DNA of 64,000 bases from Chryseobacterium indicum (lineage in GTDB: Bacteria; Bacteroidota; Bacteroidia; Flavobacteriales; Weeksellaceae). Both the position numbers and the translations under genes were made by a program. The stretch covers positions 2,542,001 to 2,606,000 of the forward strand of contig NZ_JACSGT010000001.1 in assembly GCF_021504595.1 (NCBI RefSeq), given 5' to 3'. The number at the start of each line of letters is the position of its first letter. The stretch's first letter is position 1. This document shows, piece by piece, positions 16,916 to 26,041 of this stretch. The notes below the pieces were generated by a model. The model made no database searches. It had not been told where the DNA came from and was given only the letters and a program-made list of their open reading frames with translations.

Positions 16916-17584
16916 CTACAAAAAAGGCGTATTCAGAAAATCATTCAAAGGCTTCATCACTTTAAAGATTTTGGCAAGATTTTTCACGGCATTTTTATCG
17001 AAAACGTCTTCATCTTTCAGGTTATAAACCACGATAAAACTTTTCAGTTTGAGGTACTCTCCCATCGGATCTTCCTTTTCAAAACCCTGCGGAATTTTTT
17101 TCAGCTTATCATCCTGATCAAGTTCCGTAAAATATTTTTTGAATTCTTTGTTATTGATGACTTTAAGAAAATCCTCTCCATACAAAGAAATTTCTTTTCT
17201 CAACTCCTTTAAAACCGAAGATTCGGGCATATAGATTCCTCCTGCAATAAATGATTTTCCCGGTTCCAGATGAAGATAATATCCGCCTTTCTGACTACCC
17301 TTCCCCATTCCCAAAGATGCTCCGAAATTCGTTTTATAAGGAATTTTATCCTTTGAAAATCGTGTATCTCTGTAAATTCTGAACAGAGATTTCTTGGCAT
17401 CAATTTTTCCTAACTCATCATCAAAACCGGACATTTCTTTAATGAGATCATCAAGGAAAGCAATCACATTTTCCTGAGATTCCGTGTAAAGGTTTTTATT
17501 TTCTGTAAACCATTCGCGGTTATTGTTAACAGTGAGCTGATTAAGAAACTCAAACACTTTTGGAGAAATTGTTGCGGACATCAT
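16916..17584 (-). CDS. DUF2461 family protein
   Basis: A 222-residue cytosolic protein matching DUF2461. The N-terminus has FLNQLTVNNNREWFTENK (the L..NN.R.WF motif, about residues 14-31), followed by SLFRIYRDTRFSKDKIPYKT and the GGYYLHLEPGKSFIAGG segment. All three are typical of the family, which is widespread but of unknown biochemical function. Two ATG codons start the frame; either fits. It is a single gene, convergent with the unknown membrane protein and divergent from the DEAD-box helicase gene. Confidence 0.85.
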   Translation of the reverse strand: MMSATISPKVFEFLNQLTVNNNREWFTENKNLYTESQENVIAFLDDLIKEMSGFDDELGKIDAKKSLFRIYRDTRFSKDKIPYKTNFGASLGMGKGSQKGGYYLHLEPGKSFIAGGIYMPESSVLKELRKEISLYGEDFLKVINNKEFKKYFTELDQDDKLKKIPQGFEKEDPMGEYLKLKSFIVVYNLKDEDVFDKNAVKNLAKIFKVMKPLNDFLNTPFL

Positions 17585-17942
17585 TCTGTAAATTTTTTTA
17601 TTTTAAATTGTAAAATTGATAAATTGTAATGATTCAAATGTACAAAAACCGGACTGTTTTCAATTATACTTTTTCCACACAAATAACCCAATAAAGAATT
17701 TAAATGGATCTGAAAGTTCAAAATTTTTGAAAATTCATAAATTACAGAGAAAAAATAAAACGCATCTAATAAAAAAAAACAATGGTTAACATCTTTATAA
17801 TTTGCGCCCTGTTTTTTTGCATTTAATTTTCAAAATAAAAGTAAAAGATTAAAGGATTCTGAATTTAAGTTTGATTATTTAAAAATAATTCAAAAACAAA
17901 TCAAATATTTATTGTATATTTGCAGAAATTTTATAATATTTA
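17585..17942 (+). promoter_or_regulatory. Intergenic leader of the DEAD-box helicase gene, with candidate promoter
   Basis: A 358-bp gap between divergent genes, very A+T-rich. A TATATTTG box (17915-17922) about 20 bp before the helicase start matches the Bacteroidetes -7 consensus TAnnTTTG, although no convincing TTG is spaced upstream of it. A second, weaker candidate (ATAATTTGCG at 17797-17806) would give a leader of about 130 nt. Long leaders are common for cold-induced helicases, but nothing here proves one. No ORF or stable hairpin was seen. Confidence 0.4.
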
Positions 17943-19637
17943 ATGAATTTATTTACGGAGACCAATTTAAGTCCTGATATTCTTAAGGCAATTGGCGAAC
18001 TGGGCTACGAAAGCCCGACAGAAATCCAAAAACAGACTATCCCTTTTATTCTTTCAGATATTCGCGACTTGATCGCACTTGCGCAGACGGGGACAGGCAA
18101 AACAGCAGCATTTTCGCTTCCGATTTTGGATATGATTGACGAAACGAGTCGCAAAATCCAGCTTTTGGTGCTTTGTCCGACACGGGAATTATGTCTTCAG
18201 ATTGCTAAAGACATAAAGAATTATTCTAAGTACATGCAGAACATCAAAACCACAGCCGTTTATGGTGGAAGCAGTATTATGGAGCAAATGAGATCTCTGA
18301 AGGACAAACCGCAGATTATTGTGGGAACTCCGGGAAGAGTAATCGATTTGATTAACAGAAAGGCTTTAGACTTTTCTGCTATTCACTGGTTGGTTTTGGA
18401 TGAAGCAGACGAAATGCTTTCCATGGGTTTCAAAGACGAATTGGAAACCATTTTAAGCGAAACACCGGAAACAAAACAAACTTTCCTTTTCTCGGCAACG
18501 ATGAACAAGGAAGTGGAAAGAATTTCCAAAAACTATCTTACGAAGCCGCACAGAATTTCTGTAGGTTCTATTAACGAGGTTAAAAAGAACATTAAGCATG
18601 AATATTATGTGGCAGGTTACCGTCAGAAAAAAGAAGCTTTAAAGAGATTAATTGATTCTAACCCGAATCAGTACTCCATTATTTTCTGCAGAACAAGAAT
18701 GGAAACTCAGGAAGTTGCCGATTTCTTAATGCAGAACGGTTATGCAGCAGATGCACTTCACGGAGATCTTTCTCAGGCGCAAAGAGATACGGTAATGAAG
18801 AAATTCAGACTGAAAAATATTGATATTCTTGTAGCAACAGACGTTGCAGCGAGAGGTCTGGATGTAAATTCTCTTACCCATGTTATCCACTATTCTTTAC
18901 CGGACGATCCTGAAGTTTTCGTACACAGAAGCGGAAGAACAGGAAGAGCAGGAAAAGACGGAATTTCAATGTCTTTAATTAAGCCTGAAGAAAGCAGAAA
19001 ATTAAAACAGATCAAATCGGCTACGAAAATTGAAATCACGGAAGGCAAAATCCCTACCGGAGACGATATTATCAAAGCTCAGGTTGGAGGAGTTTTCGAA
19101 AGTCTATTCGAAATACACGAAGATTTCTTTGAATTTGATGATTCTCTGATCCCTGATTTATCGGCATTTACCAAAGAAGAACTGGCGCACAAACTTCTTC
19201 AGTTCCAGTTAAAGGATCTTGCAATGTATTACAAAGACAGACATGATCTTGTGGAGCAGAAACTAAGCAGCAGAGATGACGACAGAGGTTCCAGAAGAGA
19301 TCGTGACAGAGGAAGAGACCGCGACAGAGGGGAACGTGGAGAAAGAAGCGACAGAAGAGAACGTGGTGCAAAACCAAGAAGAAAGAACGAAAATATGGTT
19401 CGATTTTTCTTCAATCTTGGTAAAAAAGACCAGTTGAAAAAACTTGACGTTTTAGACATCATCAACAAAGCGACATCGAACGGAAAAAGCAAAAAAAGAG
19501 CTGAGATCGGAGACATCGAAATTTTAGAGAAATTCTCTTTCTTCGAAGTTGAAAAATCTTTCAAAGGAGATCTTTTAAGCAATATTTCCACAATGAAATT
19601 CAGAGGTAAGGAAATGAGAGCTGAAGAGGCTAATTAA
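17943..19637 (+). CDS. DEAD-box RNA helicase (DeaD/CsdA-like)
   Basis: A 564-residue RNA helicase. Motifs in order: Q motif with ESPTEIQKQTIP, motif [11 protein letters not shown] (about residues 42-51), PTREL, GTPGR, motif II DEADEM (about 149), motif III SAT, ARGLD and motif VI HRSGRTGRAGK (about 327-337). After the helicase core comes an Arg/Asp-rich disordered stretch (about 440-478, repeated RDRDRG) and a C-terminal DbpA-type RNA-binding domain (NMVRFFFNLGKKDQL onward). This places it with DeaD/CsdA/DbpA rather than RhlE; a likely role is ribosome assembly and low-temperature RNA unwinding. Confidence 0.93.
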   Translation: MNLFTETNLSPDILKAIGELGYESPTEIQKQTIPFILSDIRDLIALAQTGTGKTAAFSLPILDMIDETSRKIQLLVLCPTRELCLQIAKDIKNYSKYMQNIKTTAVYGGSSIMEQMRSLKDKPQIIVGTPGRVIDLINRKALDFSAIHWLVLDEADEMLSMGFKDELETILSETPETKQTFLFSATMNKEVERISKNYLTKPHRISVGSINEVKKNIKHEYYVAGYRQKKEALKRLIDSNPNQYSIIFCRTRMETQEVADFLMQNGYAADALHGDLSQAQRDTVMKKFRLKNIDILVATDVAARGLDVNSLTHVIHYSLPDDPEVFVHRSGRTGRAGKDGISMSLIKPEESRKLKQIKSATKIEITEGKIPTGDDIIKAQVGGVFESLFEIHEDFFEFDDSLIPDLSAFTKEELAHKLLQFQLKDLAMYYKDRHDLVEQKLSSRDDDRGSRRDRDRGRDRDRGERGERSDRRERGAKPRRKNENMVRFFFNLGKKDQLKKLDVLDIINKATSNGKSKKRAEIGDIEILEKFSFFEVEKSFKGDLLSNISTMKFRGKEMRAEEAN

Positions 19638-19656
19638 TCTTACTGAAAATATACCT

Positions 19657-19687
19657 AAAACCGGCTGTAAAGTCGGTTTTTTTATTT
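19657..19687 (+). terminator. Rho-independent terminator of the DEAD-box helicase gene
   Basis: AAAACCG / CGGTTTT stem around GCTGTAAAGT, continuing into a run of T (19677-19683). It lies 20 bp after the helicase stop. Confidence 0.8.
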
Positions 19688-19789
19688 GATAATCAGGTGT
19701 TCATCCAATGTTAACAAAACTTAACGTTATCCCCTTTCAGGTAAGGCGGTTTTTTAAGAAATTTGCACACGAATTATAAAAACTTTACA

Positions 19790-20428
19790 ATGGGAATTGG
19801 TAATATTTTCCACGCTTTTCAACCGAAAGATAAAATCTTCTTTGTGCTTTTCGAAAAAGTAACAGAAAACCTTGTAGCAATGTCTGAGGAATTCAACCAC
19901 GGAATCAAAGATTTCGATCTGAACGACGATTCTATGTTGAAAAAGATGAGCGATTACGAACACAAAAATGATGAGCTTACTCATGAAATCTTCGTAGAAC
20001 TGGGGAAAAACTTCATTACTCCTTTCGACAGAGAAGACATCCACACTTTAGCAACAGGATTAGACGATATCGCAGATTATATCTACGCTTCCACAAAATA
20101 TATTTTCCTTTACAAATCGCCGGAAATGAAGGCATACTCCGACTTCTCATTGCTAATCCACAAAGCTTGTCTTGAGATCCAGAATGCAATGAAAAACCTG
20201 AAAGGATTCAAAAATATGGAGCAGGTAAAAGAAGCTTGTATCAAAGTAAACTCTATCGAAAACATTGCAGACGATCTGTTATCCAATTCTATGGTAGAAT
20301 TATTCGAAACAAACGACGCGATCAACATTATCAAAGTTTCATCTGTACTTAATTATCTTGAAGTCGTAACTGACAAAGCAGAAGATGTTGCCAACACGAT
20401 TGAAAACATCATGATTAAATACGCTTAA
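19790..20428 (+). CDS. DUF47 (PhoU-like) phosphate transport accessory protein
   Basis: A 212-residue all-helical protein. The start is the ATG giving MGIGNIFHAFQPKDKIFF; upstream codons in frame lack family support. DUF47 proteins resemble a PhoU half. The acidic D/E..H patterns of the family are visible in YEHKNDELTHEIFVEL, FDREDIHTLATGLDDIADYIYA and EDVANTIENIMIKYA. The gene lies 20 bp before a Pit-type phosphate transporter gene, the classic DUF47-Pit pairing. It probably regulates or supports the low-affinity, metal-phosphate symporter in response to phosphate. Confidence 0.92.
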   Translation: MGIGNIFHAFQPKDKIFFVLFEKVTENLVAMSEEFNHGIKDFDLNDDSMLKKMSDYEHKNDELTHEIFVELGKNFITPFDREDIHTLATGLDDIADYIYASTKYIFLYKSPEMKAYSDFSLLIHKACLEIQNAMKNLKGFKNMEQVKEACIKVNSIENIADDLLSNSMVELFETNDAINIIKVSSVLNYLEVVTDKAEDVANTIENIMIKYA

Positions 20429-20448
20429 TTAATAATTATAATTAAACA

Positions 20449-21591
20449 ATGGAATTTCCGATTTTACTTATAGTTATTATTGCATTGGCTTTAATATTCG
20501 ATTACATCAATGGTTTTCATGATGCAGCCAACTCAATTGCGACTATTGTTTCTACAAAAGTTTTAACTCCGTTCCAGGCAGTTCTTTGGGCAGCACTCTG
20601 GAATTTTGCAGCATTCTTCATTGCGGCTTATATCATCGGAGAATTTAAAATTGGTAATACAATTGCCAAAACAGTTAATGAGAATTTTATCACCCTCGAA
20701 GTTATCTTTTCAGGTCTAGTTGCGGCAATCGCATGGAACCTTTTAACGTGGTGGTTTGGTATTCCTTCCTCCTCTTCACACACGCTGATCGGAGGATTTT
20801 TAGGAGCAGCTTTAATGCACGCTTTTATGATGGATTATCACAACGTTGCAGCAGCACAGCCGGAATTGGGGACTTGGGAAACCGTAAAGGCAGCCGCTTC
20901 GCAGGTAACGCACCAGAGCGTTGTGAAATTTGATAAAGTAATCCCTATTTTCCTTTTCATTTTCATGGCTCCGATTATCGGGATGATTATCTCAATTATC
21001 ATTACTTTAATTATTGTTCACCTTTATAAAAGATCAAACCCGCACAAAGCAGACCAGTCTTTCAAAAAACTGCAGCTTGCTTCTTCAGCGCTTTTCAGTT
21101 TAGGACATGGTCTTAATGACGCGCAGAAAGTAATGGGAATCATTGGAGCAGCATTAATTTATTATCACGTTGAAATGCTTCACGATCCGATTTATTTAAA
21201 TCTTGAATCAGCAGCACGTTTTGATTATTTCGCACAGCATTATATCTGGGTTCCTCTGGTTTCGTTTATCGCGATCGCTTTAGGTACAATGAGCGGTGGA
21301 TGGAAGATCATCAAAACCATGGGAACGAAAATTACAAAAGTAACTTCTCTGGAAGGAGTAAGTGCTGAAACAGCAGGTGCTATTACGTTATTTATTACAG
21401 ATCACTTCGGGATTCCTGTTTCTACCACACACACGATTACAGGTTCTATTATCGGGGTTGGTCTTACTAAAAGAGTTTCTGCCGTAAGATGGGGAATCAC
21501 CGTAAGCCTTCTTTGGGCATGGGTTCTTACCATTCCTATTTCAGCAATTGTTGCCGGAATTACTTACCTTGCAGTAACTGCATTATCTTAA
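20449..21591 (+). CDS. Pit-family inorganic phosphate transporter
   Basis: A 380-residue inner-membrane protein with about ten hydrophobic helices. It has the duplicated PiT signature: first half IFDYINGFHDAANSIATIVS (about residues 17-36) with WWFGIPSSSSHTLIGG (about 101-116), and second half SLGHGLNDAQKVMG with HFGIPVSTTHTITGSIIG. These GxNDxxN/PxSTTH blocks form the phosphate and cation site. It follows the DUF47 gene in one transcription unit and is closed by a strong terminator. Confidence 0.95.
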   Translation: MEFPILLIVIIALALIFDYINGFHDAANSIATIVSTKVLTPFQAVLWAALWNFAAFFIAAYIIGEFKIGNTIAKTVNENFITLEVIFSGLVAAIAWNLLTWWFGIPSSSSHTLIGGFLGAALMHAFMMDYHNVAAAQPELGTWETVKAAASQVTHQSVVKFDKVIPIFLFIFMAPIIGMIISIIITLIIVHLYKRSNPHKADQSFKKLQLASSALFSLGHGLNDAQKVMGIIGAALIYYHVEMLHDPIYLNLESAARFDYFAQHYIWVPLVSFIAIALGTMSGGWKIIKTMGTKITKVTSLEGVSAETAGAITLFITDHFGIPVSTTHTITGSIIGVGLTKRVSAVRWGITVSLLWAWVLTIPISAIVAGITYLAVTALS

Positions 21592-21615
21592 ACAACTGAG
21601 ATTACTCAAAATAGA

Positions 21616-21646
21616 AAAACTTTGCTCTTTCGGGCAAAGTTTTTTG
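21616..21646 (+). terminator. Rho-independent terminator of the DUF47-Pit operon
   Basis: Perfect 10-bp stem AAAACTTTGC / GCAAAGTTTT with loop TCTTTCGG, followed by more T. It lies 25 bp after the Pit stop codon. Confidence 0.88.
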
Positions 21647-21700
21647 TTTTTTTAAAGTTTAAAATTTTTATTAATTTTACATAAGATTAAATTACAAGCT

Positions 21701-21934
21701 ATGAGTACCGCAGAATTACAGATAGACCTGATCAATCAGATTACAGGTATTACCAACAAGGCAAGACTAAAAGAGTTATTGCAGCTTCTTCAATTTCAAA
21801 ACGATGAAGAAATCTACATAACCAATGAAGAAGAAAAAAAAGCAGTTTCGGAAGCAAGAATAGAAATAAAAGAAGGAAGTGTTTTATCTGATGAAGATTT
21901 TCAGAAAGAAATCAATGCATGGCTAAACAAATAA
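21701..21934 (+). CDS. Antitoxin component of a ParE/RelE-type module
   Basis: A 77-residue acidic protein. An N-terminal helical part (STAELQIDLINQITGITNKA) is followed by a charged tail ending SDEDFQKEINAWLNK. The size, the acidic tail and the immediate overlap with a RelE/ParE toxin gene mark it as the antitoxin; the C-terminal ..DEDFQKEI..WL pattern resembles the toxin-binding tails of bacteroidetal antitoxins. No clear DNA-binding ribbon or HTH is visible, so autoregulation is uncertain. It overlaps the toxin gene by 16 bp. Confidence 0.75.
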   Translation: MSTAELQIDLINQITGITNKARLKELLQLLQFQNDEEIYITNEEEKKAVSEARIEIKEGSVLSDEDFQKEINAWLNK

Positions 21935-22215
21935 TCTGGACAAAAAGAGCCAGCAATGAATGGCTAGATATTCTTCAGTATTGGATTAACAGGAACAAAT
22001 CAAACTCATTCAGTATAAAGCTTAATAATTTAATCAAAAATAATTTAGAATTACTTTCTGAATTTCCGGATATTGGAAGAAAGACAGATATACCAAACGT
22101 TTCCGTAAAGATTGTCCATAAATACCTTCTTTATTACGAATGTGTAGATCATAAAATTTATATTCTCACCATTCGACATGGAAGTAAAAACCCGGATACG
22201 GTTCAATCAAAATAA
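21919..22215 (+). CDS. RelE/ParE-family toxin
   Basis: A 98-residue basic protein. The family pattern is clear: WTKRASNEWLDILQYWINRN at the N-terminus, the NNLELLSEFPDIGRKTDIPN block (L..FP.IGR), then VHKYLLYYECVDHKIYILTIRHGSKNP (cited by residues about 66-92; the LYY..... I.IL.IRHG..NP ending of ParE/RelE toxins). The target could be ribosome-bound mRNA (RelE) or DNA gyrase (ParE); the sequence alone does not decide. Translationally coupled to the antitoxin gene. Confidence 0.9.
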   Translation: MAKQIIWTKRASNEWLDILQYWINRNKSNSFSIKLNNLIKNNLELLSEFPDIGRKTDIPNVSVKIVHKYLLYYECVDHKIYILTIRHGSKNPDTVQSK

Positions 22216-22231
22216 TTTTTGACTTAATAAT

Positions 22232-22266
22232 AAATCTTCACTCTTAAAACGGTGAGGATTTTGTTT
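22232..22266 (+). terminator. Rho-independent terminator of the toxin-antitoxin operon
   Basis: AAATCTTCAC / GTGAGGATTT stem (one G.T) around TCTTAAAACG, followed by TTGTTTT. It lies 17 bp after the toxin stop. Confidence 0.75.
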
Positions 22267-22312
22267 TATAAAGCCCTGAAAAATTGTATTTTTGTTCAAA
22301 CTATTAGAATTT

Positions 22313-23284
22313 ATGGAATTTTTAGACAGATATCAGCAGATTGTTGCGGATGCCATTACCAAATATACCTTTAAAGATAAACCAACTGAACTTTACGAGC
22401 CTATGAACTACATTATTTCGCACGGAGGAAAGCGTCTTCGTCCGATCATGGTTCTAATGGCCTGCGATTTGTTTGGAGGCGATCTTAAAGAAGCTATAAA
22501 GCCGGCTCTGGCAATTGAATTTTTCCATAACTTCACCCTGATCCATGATGATATTATGGATGAAGCTCCGTTAAGAAGAAACAAACCGACGATTCATACG
22601 CTACACGGAATTAATGTCGGAATTCTTTCAGGAGACGGACTGATGCTGAAAGCCTATAAATTTTTCGAAGATCTTGAACCTGAAATTTTCAAGGCGTGTA
22701 TCAGAATTTTCACGCATACAGGATTGCTTTTATGCGAAGGGCAGCAATATGACATCAATTTCGAAACTCAAGAAAACGTAACGTTTGATGATTACATCAG
22801 AATGATTACTTACAAAACAGGAGTTTTAAGTGCTTCTTCTTTTGAAATCGGAGCATTAATTGCAAAAGCAAACTTCAAAGATGCAAAATCAATTTTCAAC
22901 TTCGGAAAACACATCGGAATTGCATTCCAGATCATGGACGATTATCTGGATGTTTTCGGAGATCAGGCACAATTCGGTAAAAAACACGCCGGAGATATTT
23001 ACGAAAACAAAAAGACCGTTCTTTACCTGATGGCGAGAGAACACGCTACGGAAGAAGAGAGAAAAGAGCTGGATTACTGGTATTCTAAAAAGACCGATAA
23101 CATCGATAAAGTTTACGGTGTGGAAAAGATTTTCAGAAGAACGAAAGTAGACGAAAAAGCGTTACGTCTGATCGAAAAACATAACGAAATCGGGCAAAGC
23201 TACCTTCAGAAAATTGATATTCCGGAGGAAAAGAAAAAACCGTTTGCTGAACTTGCCAATTATTTATTGAGAAGAGAATCATAA
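22313..23284 (+). CDS. Long-chain polyprenyl diphosphate synthase
   Basis: A 323-residue trans-prenyltransferase, starting at the ATG for MEFLDRYQQIVADAI. The substrate motifs are GGKRLRP (about 44-50), the first Asp-rich motif DDIMDEAPLRR (about 83-93) and the second DDYLDVFGD (about 209-217). FHNFTLIHDDIMDE, with bulky residues before the first motif, helps set product length; likely products are geranylgeranyl to octaprenyl diphosphate for quinones or the lipid carrier. The gene is separated from GSCFA by a repeat-like inverted sequence. Confidence 0.9.
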   Translation: MEFLDRYQQIVADAITKYTFKDKPTELYEPMNYIISHGGKRLRPIMVLMACDLFGGDLKEAIKPALAIEFFHNFTLIHDDIMDEAPLRRNKPTIHTLHGINVGILSGDGLMLKAYKFFEDLEPEIFKACIRIFTHTGLLLCEGQQYDINFETQENVTFDDYIRMITYKTGVLSASSFEIGALIAKANFKDAKSIFNFGKHIGIAFQIMDDYLDVFGDQAQFGKKHAGDIYENKKTVLYLMAREHATEEERKELDYWYSKKTDNIDKVYGVEKIFRRTKVDEKALRLIEKHNEIGQSYLQKIDIPEEKKKPFAELANYLLRRES

Positions 23285-23295
23285 TTTGAAATTAG

Positions 23296-23372
23296 TCAAT
23301 TTGAAAATTTTAAAATGAGTAAGCATAAACCTTAAATTTTCAAATTGACACATTCTCAGATTTTCAAATTGA
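23296..23372. repeat. Inverted repeat in the gap between prenyl synthase and GSCFA genes
   Basis: TCAATTTGAAAATTT (23296-23310) pairs exactly with AAATTTTCAAATTGA (23334-23348), and the shorter TTTTCAAATTGA recurs at 23361-23372. Very low complexity, A+T-rich. It could form a hairpin in RNA, but there is no T run; it looks like a dispersed flavobacterial intergenic repeat rather than a terminator. Confidence 0.45.
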
Positions 23373-23376
23373 TTAA

Positions 23377-24327
23377 ATGAAATTCAGAACCGAAGTTGAT
23401 ATCAAAGAATCGAAGAAGAAGATTGAAGTTGAAGATAGAATATTTTCGATCGGTTCGTGTTTTGCTTCTGAAATGTCGGATCTTTTTCAGCAGGGACAAT
23501 TGCAGACCATCAATAATCCTTTTGGAACCATTTTTAATCCTTTTTCAATCAACAATGCGGTAAAAAGGCTTCATGATGCTGAATTTTATCAAGAAGAAGA
23601 ACTGATTACCTTTAACGATGAATTTATTTCTCTGGATCATCACACAAGTTTCGACACAAGATATGTTCATCAAACGTTACAGAAAATAAATTCCTGTCTT
23701 GAGGAAGGAAATTCCTTTCTGCAAAAATCCAATTGGGTGATCATCACTTACGGAAGTTCATTTATTTACGAATTTGCGCCTAAAAACAAACTCGTTGCCA
23801 ATTGTCACAAAATACCTCAGAAATTCTTTGAAAAAAGACTTTTGACCTTTCAGGAAATTACAGATTCTGTGTACAATACAATTCTGAACCTCAAAGACAT
23901 CTGTACCGATGATGTTCAGATTCTGTTTACCGTTTCTCCGGTTCGTCATACCAAAGACGGAATGATTGAAAATCAGCTGAGTAAATCTAAACTGATCACA
24001 GCAATTCATGAAATGATTGATGAGCTGGATTACTGTCATTATCTTCCGGTTTATGAAATTTTAATGGACGATCTCCGCGATTACCGTTTTTACAAAGAAG
24101 ATATGATTCATCCTAACAATCAGGCAATTAATTATATTTTCGAAAAATTCGGAAATGCTTATTTTTCGGATGACACAAAAGATTTCATCAAAGAAAATTT
24201 TAAAATTCACAAAGCATTAGAGCATAAAACCAGCGACGAAAAAGATCCGAAATATATCGAATTTAAAGAGAAATTGAACCTAAGAATTGAAGCTCAGCGA
24301 AAAAAGGTAAAGCATAAAATATTTTAA
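23377..24327 (+). CDS. GSCFA domain protein
   Basis: A 316-residue protein. The name motif is visible as FSIGSCFASEMSDLF (about residues 22-36), followed by NPFGTIFNPFSI, WVIITYGSSFIYEF and, near the C-terminus, DMIHPNNQAINYIFEKF (D..HPN/S). This pattern makes it an SGNH-like hydrolase of the GSCFA family, with GSC supplying the nucleophile Ser and D.IH the base. The substrate is not known. It is the first of a closely spaced run (GSCFA, small membrane protein, DUF4269, TatD) with gaps of 2-6 bp, so probably one operon. Confidence 0.88.
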   Translation: MKFRTEVDIKESKKKIEVEDRIFSIGSCFASEMSDLFQQGQLQTINNPFGTIFNPFSINNAVKRLHDAEFYQEEELITFNDEFISLDHHTSFDTRYVHQTLQKINSCLEEGNSFLQKSNWVIITYGSSFIYEFAPKNKLVANCHKIPQKFFEKRLLTFQEITDSVYNTILNLKDICTDDVQILFTVSPVRHTKDGMIENQLSKSKLITAIHEMIDELDYCHYLPVYEILMDDLRDYRFYKEDMIHPNNQAINYIFEKFGNAYFSDDTKDFIKENFKIHKALEHKTSDEKDPKYIEFKEKLNLRIEAQRKKVKHKIF

Positions 24328-24333
24328 AAACTA

Positions 24334-24675
24334 ATGGCTATTATTAAAAACACAGAAGGATTATCAACCGATCAATTAAATGATGAATTACAGAAAGGTG
24401 CTAAATTCGTAGTTTTTTCATATACAATTTCAATTATTTTCCTATCATCAAAAAGACCAAGTGATATTTATTTTATAAAATCTGATGAGCCTTCCTCAAA
24501 ATACAGTTGGAAATATTCGCTGTTGACTTTATTTTTTGGGTGGTGGGGAATTCCTTTCGGGCCTATTTTCAGTATTGCCTCTTTTTACAGGAACTTTACG
24601 GGAGGAAAAGACATCACAAATGAAGTTTTACATCAGATAAACACCCATCATGTTGAGTCTTCAAATTCAATATAA
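24334..24675 (+). CDS. Small membrane protein, conserved in Flavobacteriia
   Basis: A 113-residue protein of unknown function. A soluble N-terminus with the LNDELQKGAKFVVFSYTISI segment leads into a hydrophobic helix (SLLTLFFGWWGIPFGPIFSI, about residues 68-87) with the tryptophan/glycine-rich GWWGIPFGP turn, then a polar C-terminus. This arrangement is familiar from uncharacterised proteins in Bacteroidetes. It sits 6 bp after GSCFA and 5 bp before DUF4269, so it belongs to that operon. Confidence 0.7.
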   Translation: MAIIKNTEGLSTDQLNDELQKGAKFVVFSYTISIIFLSSKRPSDIYFIKSDEPSSKYSWKYSLLTLFFGWWGIPFGPIFSIASFYRNFTGGKDITNEVLHQINTHHVESSNSI

Positions 24676-24680
24676 TCAAA

Positions 24681-25211
24681 ATGATTGATTTCACAAAAAT
24701 CAACTATCTGAAAAACGGAAATGAAAGGCAAAAAAGAGCTTATGAAGTTTTGACGAGATATCAGATTTTTGAAAAGCTGAAGAATTATTCTCCCATTTTG
24801 GCAGGAACTATTCCCATAGAAATTGATATTGAAGAAAGTGATTTAGACATCATTTGCGAAGTTGATCTTAATTTTGAAGAAAATTTTTTAGAAGAATTGA
24901 GCTTTAAGAAAATTATTCCTGTAGAAACAGAAGTTACGGTGGAAAATATAATGATTGAAAACGAAAAAGCAATTGTTATGAATTTCAGACTGGAAGAATT
25001 CTCCATAGAAATTTTCGGACAGAACAGACCTGTAACTAAACAGAATGCCTATCTTCATATGATTGCCGAATACAAAATATTACAGGAAAAAGGAGAAAAT
25101 TTTAAGCAGAAAATAATAAAATTAAAAAAACAGGGCATCAAAACAGAACCCGCTTTCGGCATCTTGCTGAATTTGGAAAATCCTTACGAAGACCTGTTAA
25201 AAATGATATAA
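24681..25211 (+). CDS. DUF4269 family protein (nucleotidyltransferase-like)
   Basis: A 176-residue cytosolic protein. It opens MIDFTKINYLKNGNERQKRA and has ILAGTIPIEIDIEESDLDII, where the spaced acidic residues (DIEESDLD) resemble the G.....S D.D metal motif of the nucleotidyltransferase fold; FGQNRPVTKQNAYLHMIAEY follows. These features match DUF4269. The enzymatic role is unknown. The stop codon is followed after only 2 bp by the TatD start. Confidence 0.8.
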   Translation: MIDFTKINYLKNGNERQKRAYEVLTRYQIFEKLKNYSPILAGTIPIEIDIEESDLDIICEVDLNFEENFLEELSFKKIIPVETEVTVENIMIENEKAIVMNFRLEEFSIEIFGQNRPVTKQNAYLHMIAEYKILQEKGENFKQKIIKLKKQGIKTEPAFGILLNLENPYEDLLKMI

Positions 25212-25213
25212 AA

Positions 25214-25981
25214 ATGATTGACACACATACACATTTATACGCAGAAGAATTTGATGAAGACAGAAAAGAAGCCATTCAGAGAGCTTTAAATAAAGGAATT
25301 ACAGAATTTTATCTTCCGGCAATCGATTCGGAATCTCATGAAAAAATGCTTCAGCTGGAAGCAGAATATCCGGAACATATCTTTTCGATGATGGGACTGC
25401 ATCCCTGTTACGTAAAACCGGAATCCTGGGAAAAAGAACTCGAAATTGTTAAGAATTATCTCGATCAAAGGCCTTTTCCTGCCATCGGAGAAATCGGAAT
25501 CGATCTATACTGGGATAAAACTACTCTTGATATTCAGGTGAAAGCTTTTGAACAGCAAATCGACTGGGCAATTGAAAAAGATCTTCCTATCGTAATCCAC
25601 ACCAGAGAAAGCTTTGATGAAACTTTTGAGGTTCTGGAAAGAAAAAAACATCCGAAACTGAGAGGAATTTTTCATTGTTTTTCAGGAAATTTAGAACAGG
25701 CAAAACAGGCAATTAACCTTAATTTCATTTTAGGAATTGGTGGTGTTGTAACCTTCAAAAATGGTAAAATAGATCAGTTTCTGAATGAAATCCCTTTGGA
25801 TAAAATCGTTCTGGAAACAGATTCGCCTTACCTCGCTCCGGTTCCGCACAGAGGAAAGCGCAACGAAAGTTCATATCTTGATCTGGTTGCCGGAAAACTG
25901 GTGGATCTTTACAAAGTGGATTTTTCGGAGATTGACAGAATTACTACTGAGAATGCGAAAAAGATATTTAGCAGCAATTAA
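25214..25981 (+). CDS. TatD-family metal-dependent hydrolase (DNase)
   Basis: A 255-residue TIM-barrel hydrolase. Metal and catalytic residues are visible: DTHTHL (residues 3-8), GEIGIDLYWD (about 92-101; Glu ligand), IVIHTRE (about 125-131), GIFHCFSG (about 149-156) and the final Asp in LETDSPYLAP (about 200-209). The family includes 3'-5' DNases and other phosphodiesterases. It is the last gene of the operon, which ends in a 13-bp terminator stem. Confidence 0.93.
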   Translation: MIDTHTHLYAEEFDEDRKEAIQRALNKGITEFYLPAIDSESHEKMLQLEAEYPEHIFSMMGLHPCYVKPESWEKELEIVKNYLDQRPFPAIGEIGIDLYWDKTTLDIQVKAFEQQIDWAIEKDLPIVIHTRESFDETFEVLERKKHPKLRGIFHCFSGNLEQAKQAINLNFILGIGGVVTFKNGKIDQFLNEIPLDKIVLETDSPYLAPVPHRGKRNESSYLDLVAGKLVDLYKVDFSEIDRITTENAKKIFSSN

Positions 25982-26011
25982 AATATACTATAAAATAACT
26001 GTCATTTAAAC

Positions 26012-26041
26012 ATGAAAGCCTTCTGGTGAGAAGGCTTTCAT
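26012..26041. terminator. Bidirectional terminator between tatD-like and methyltransferase genes
   Basis: Perfect 13-bp stem ATGAAAGCCTTCT / AGAAGGCTTTCAT with loop GGTG. The right arm touches the last base of the convergent methyltransferase stop codon, and T-rich sequence follows (TTATTTATT). Confidence 0.82.
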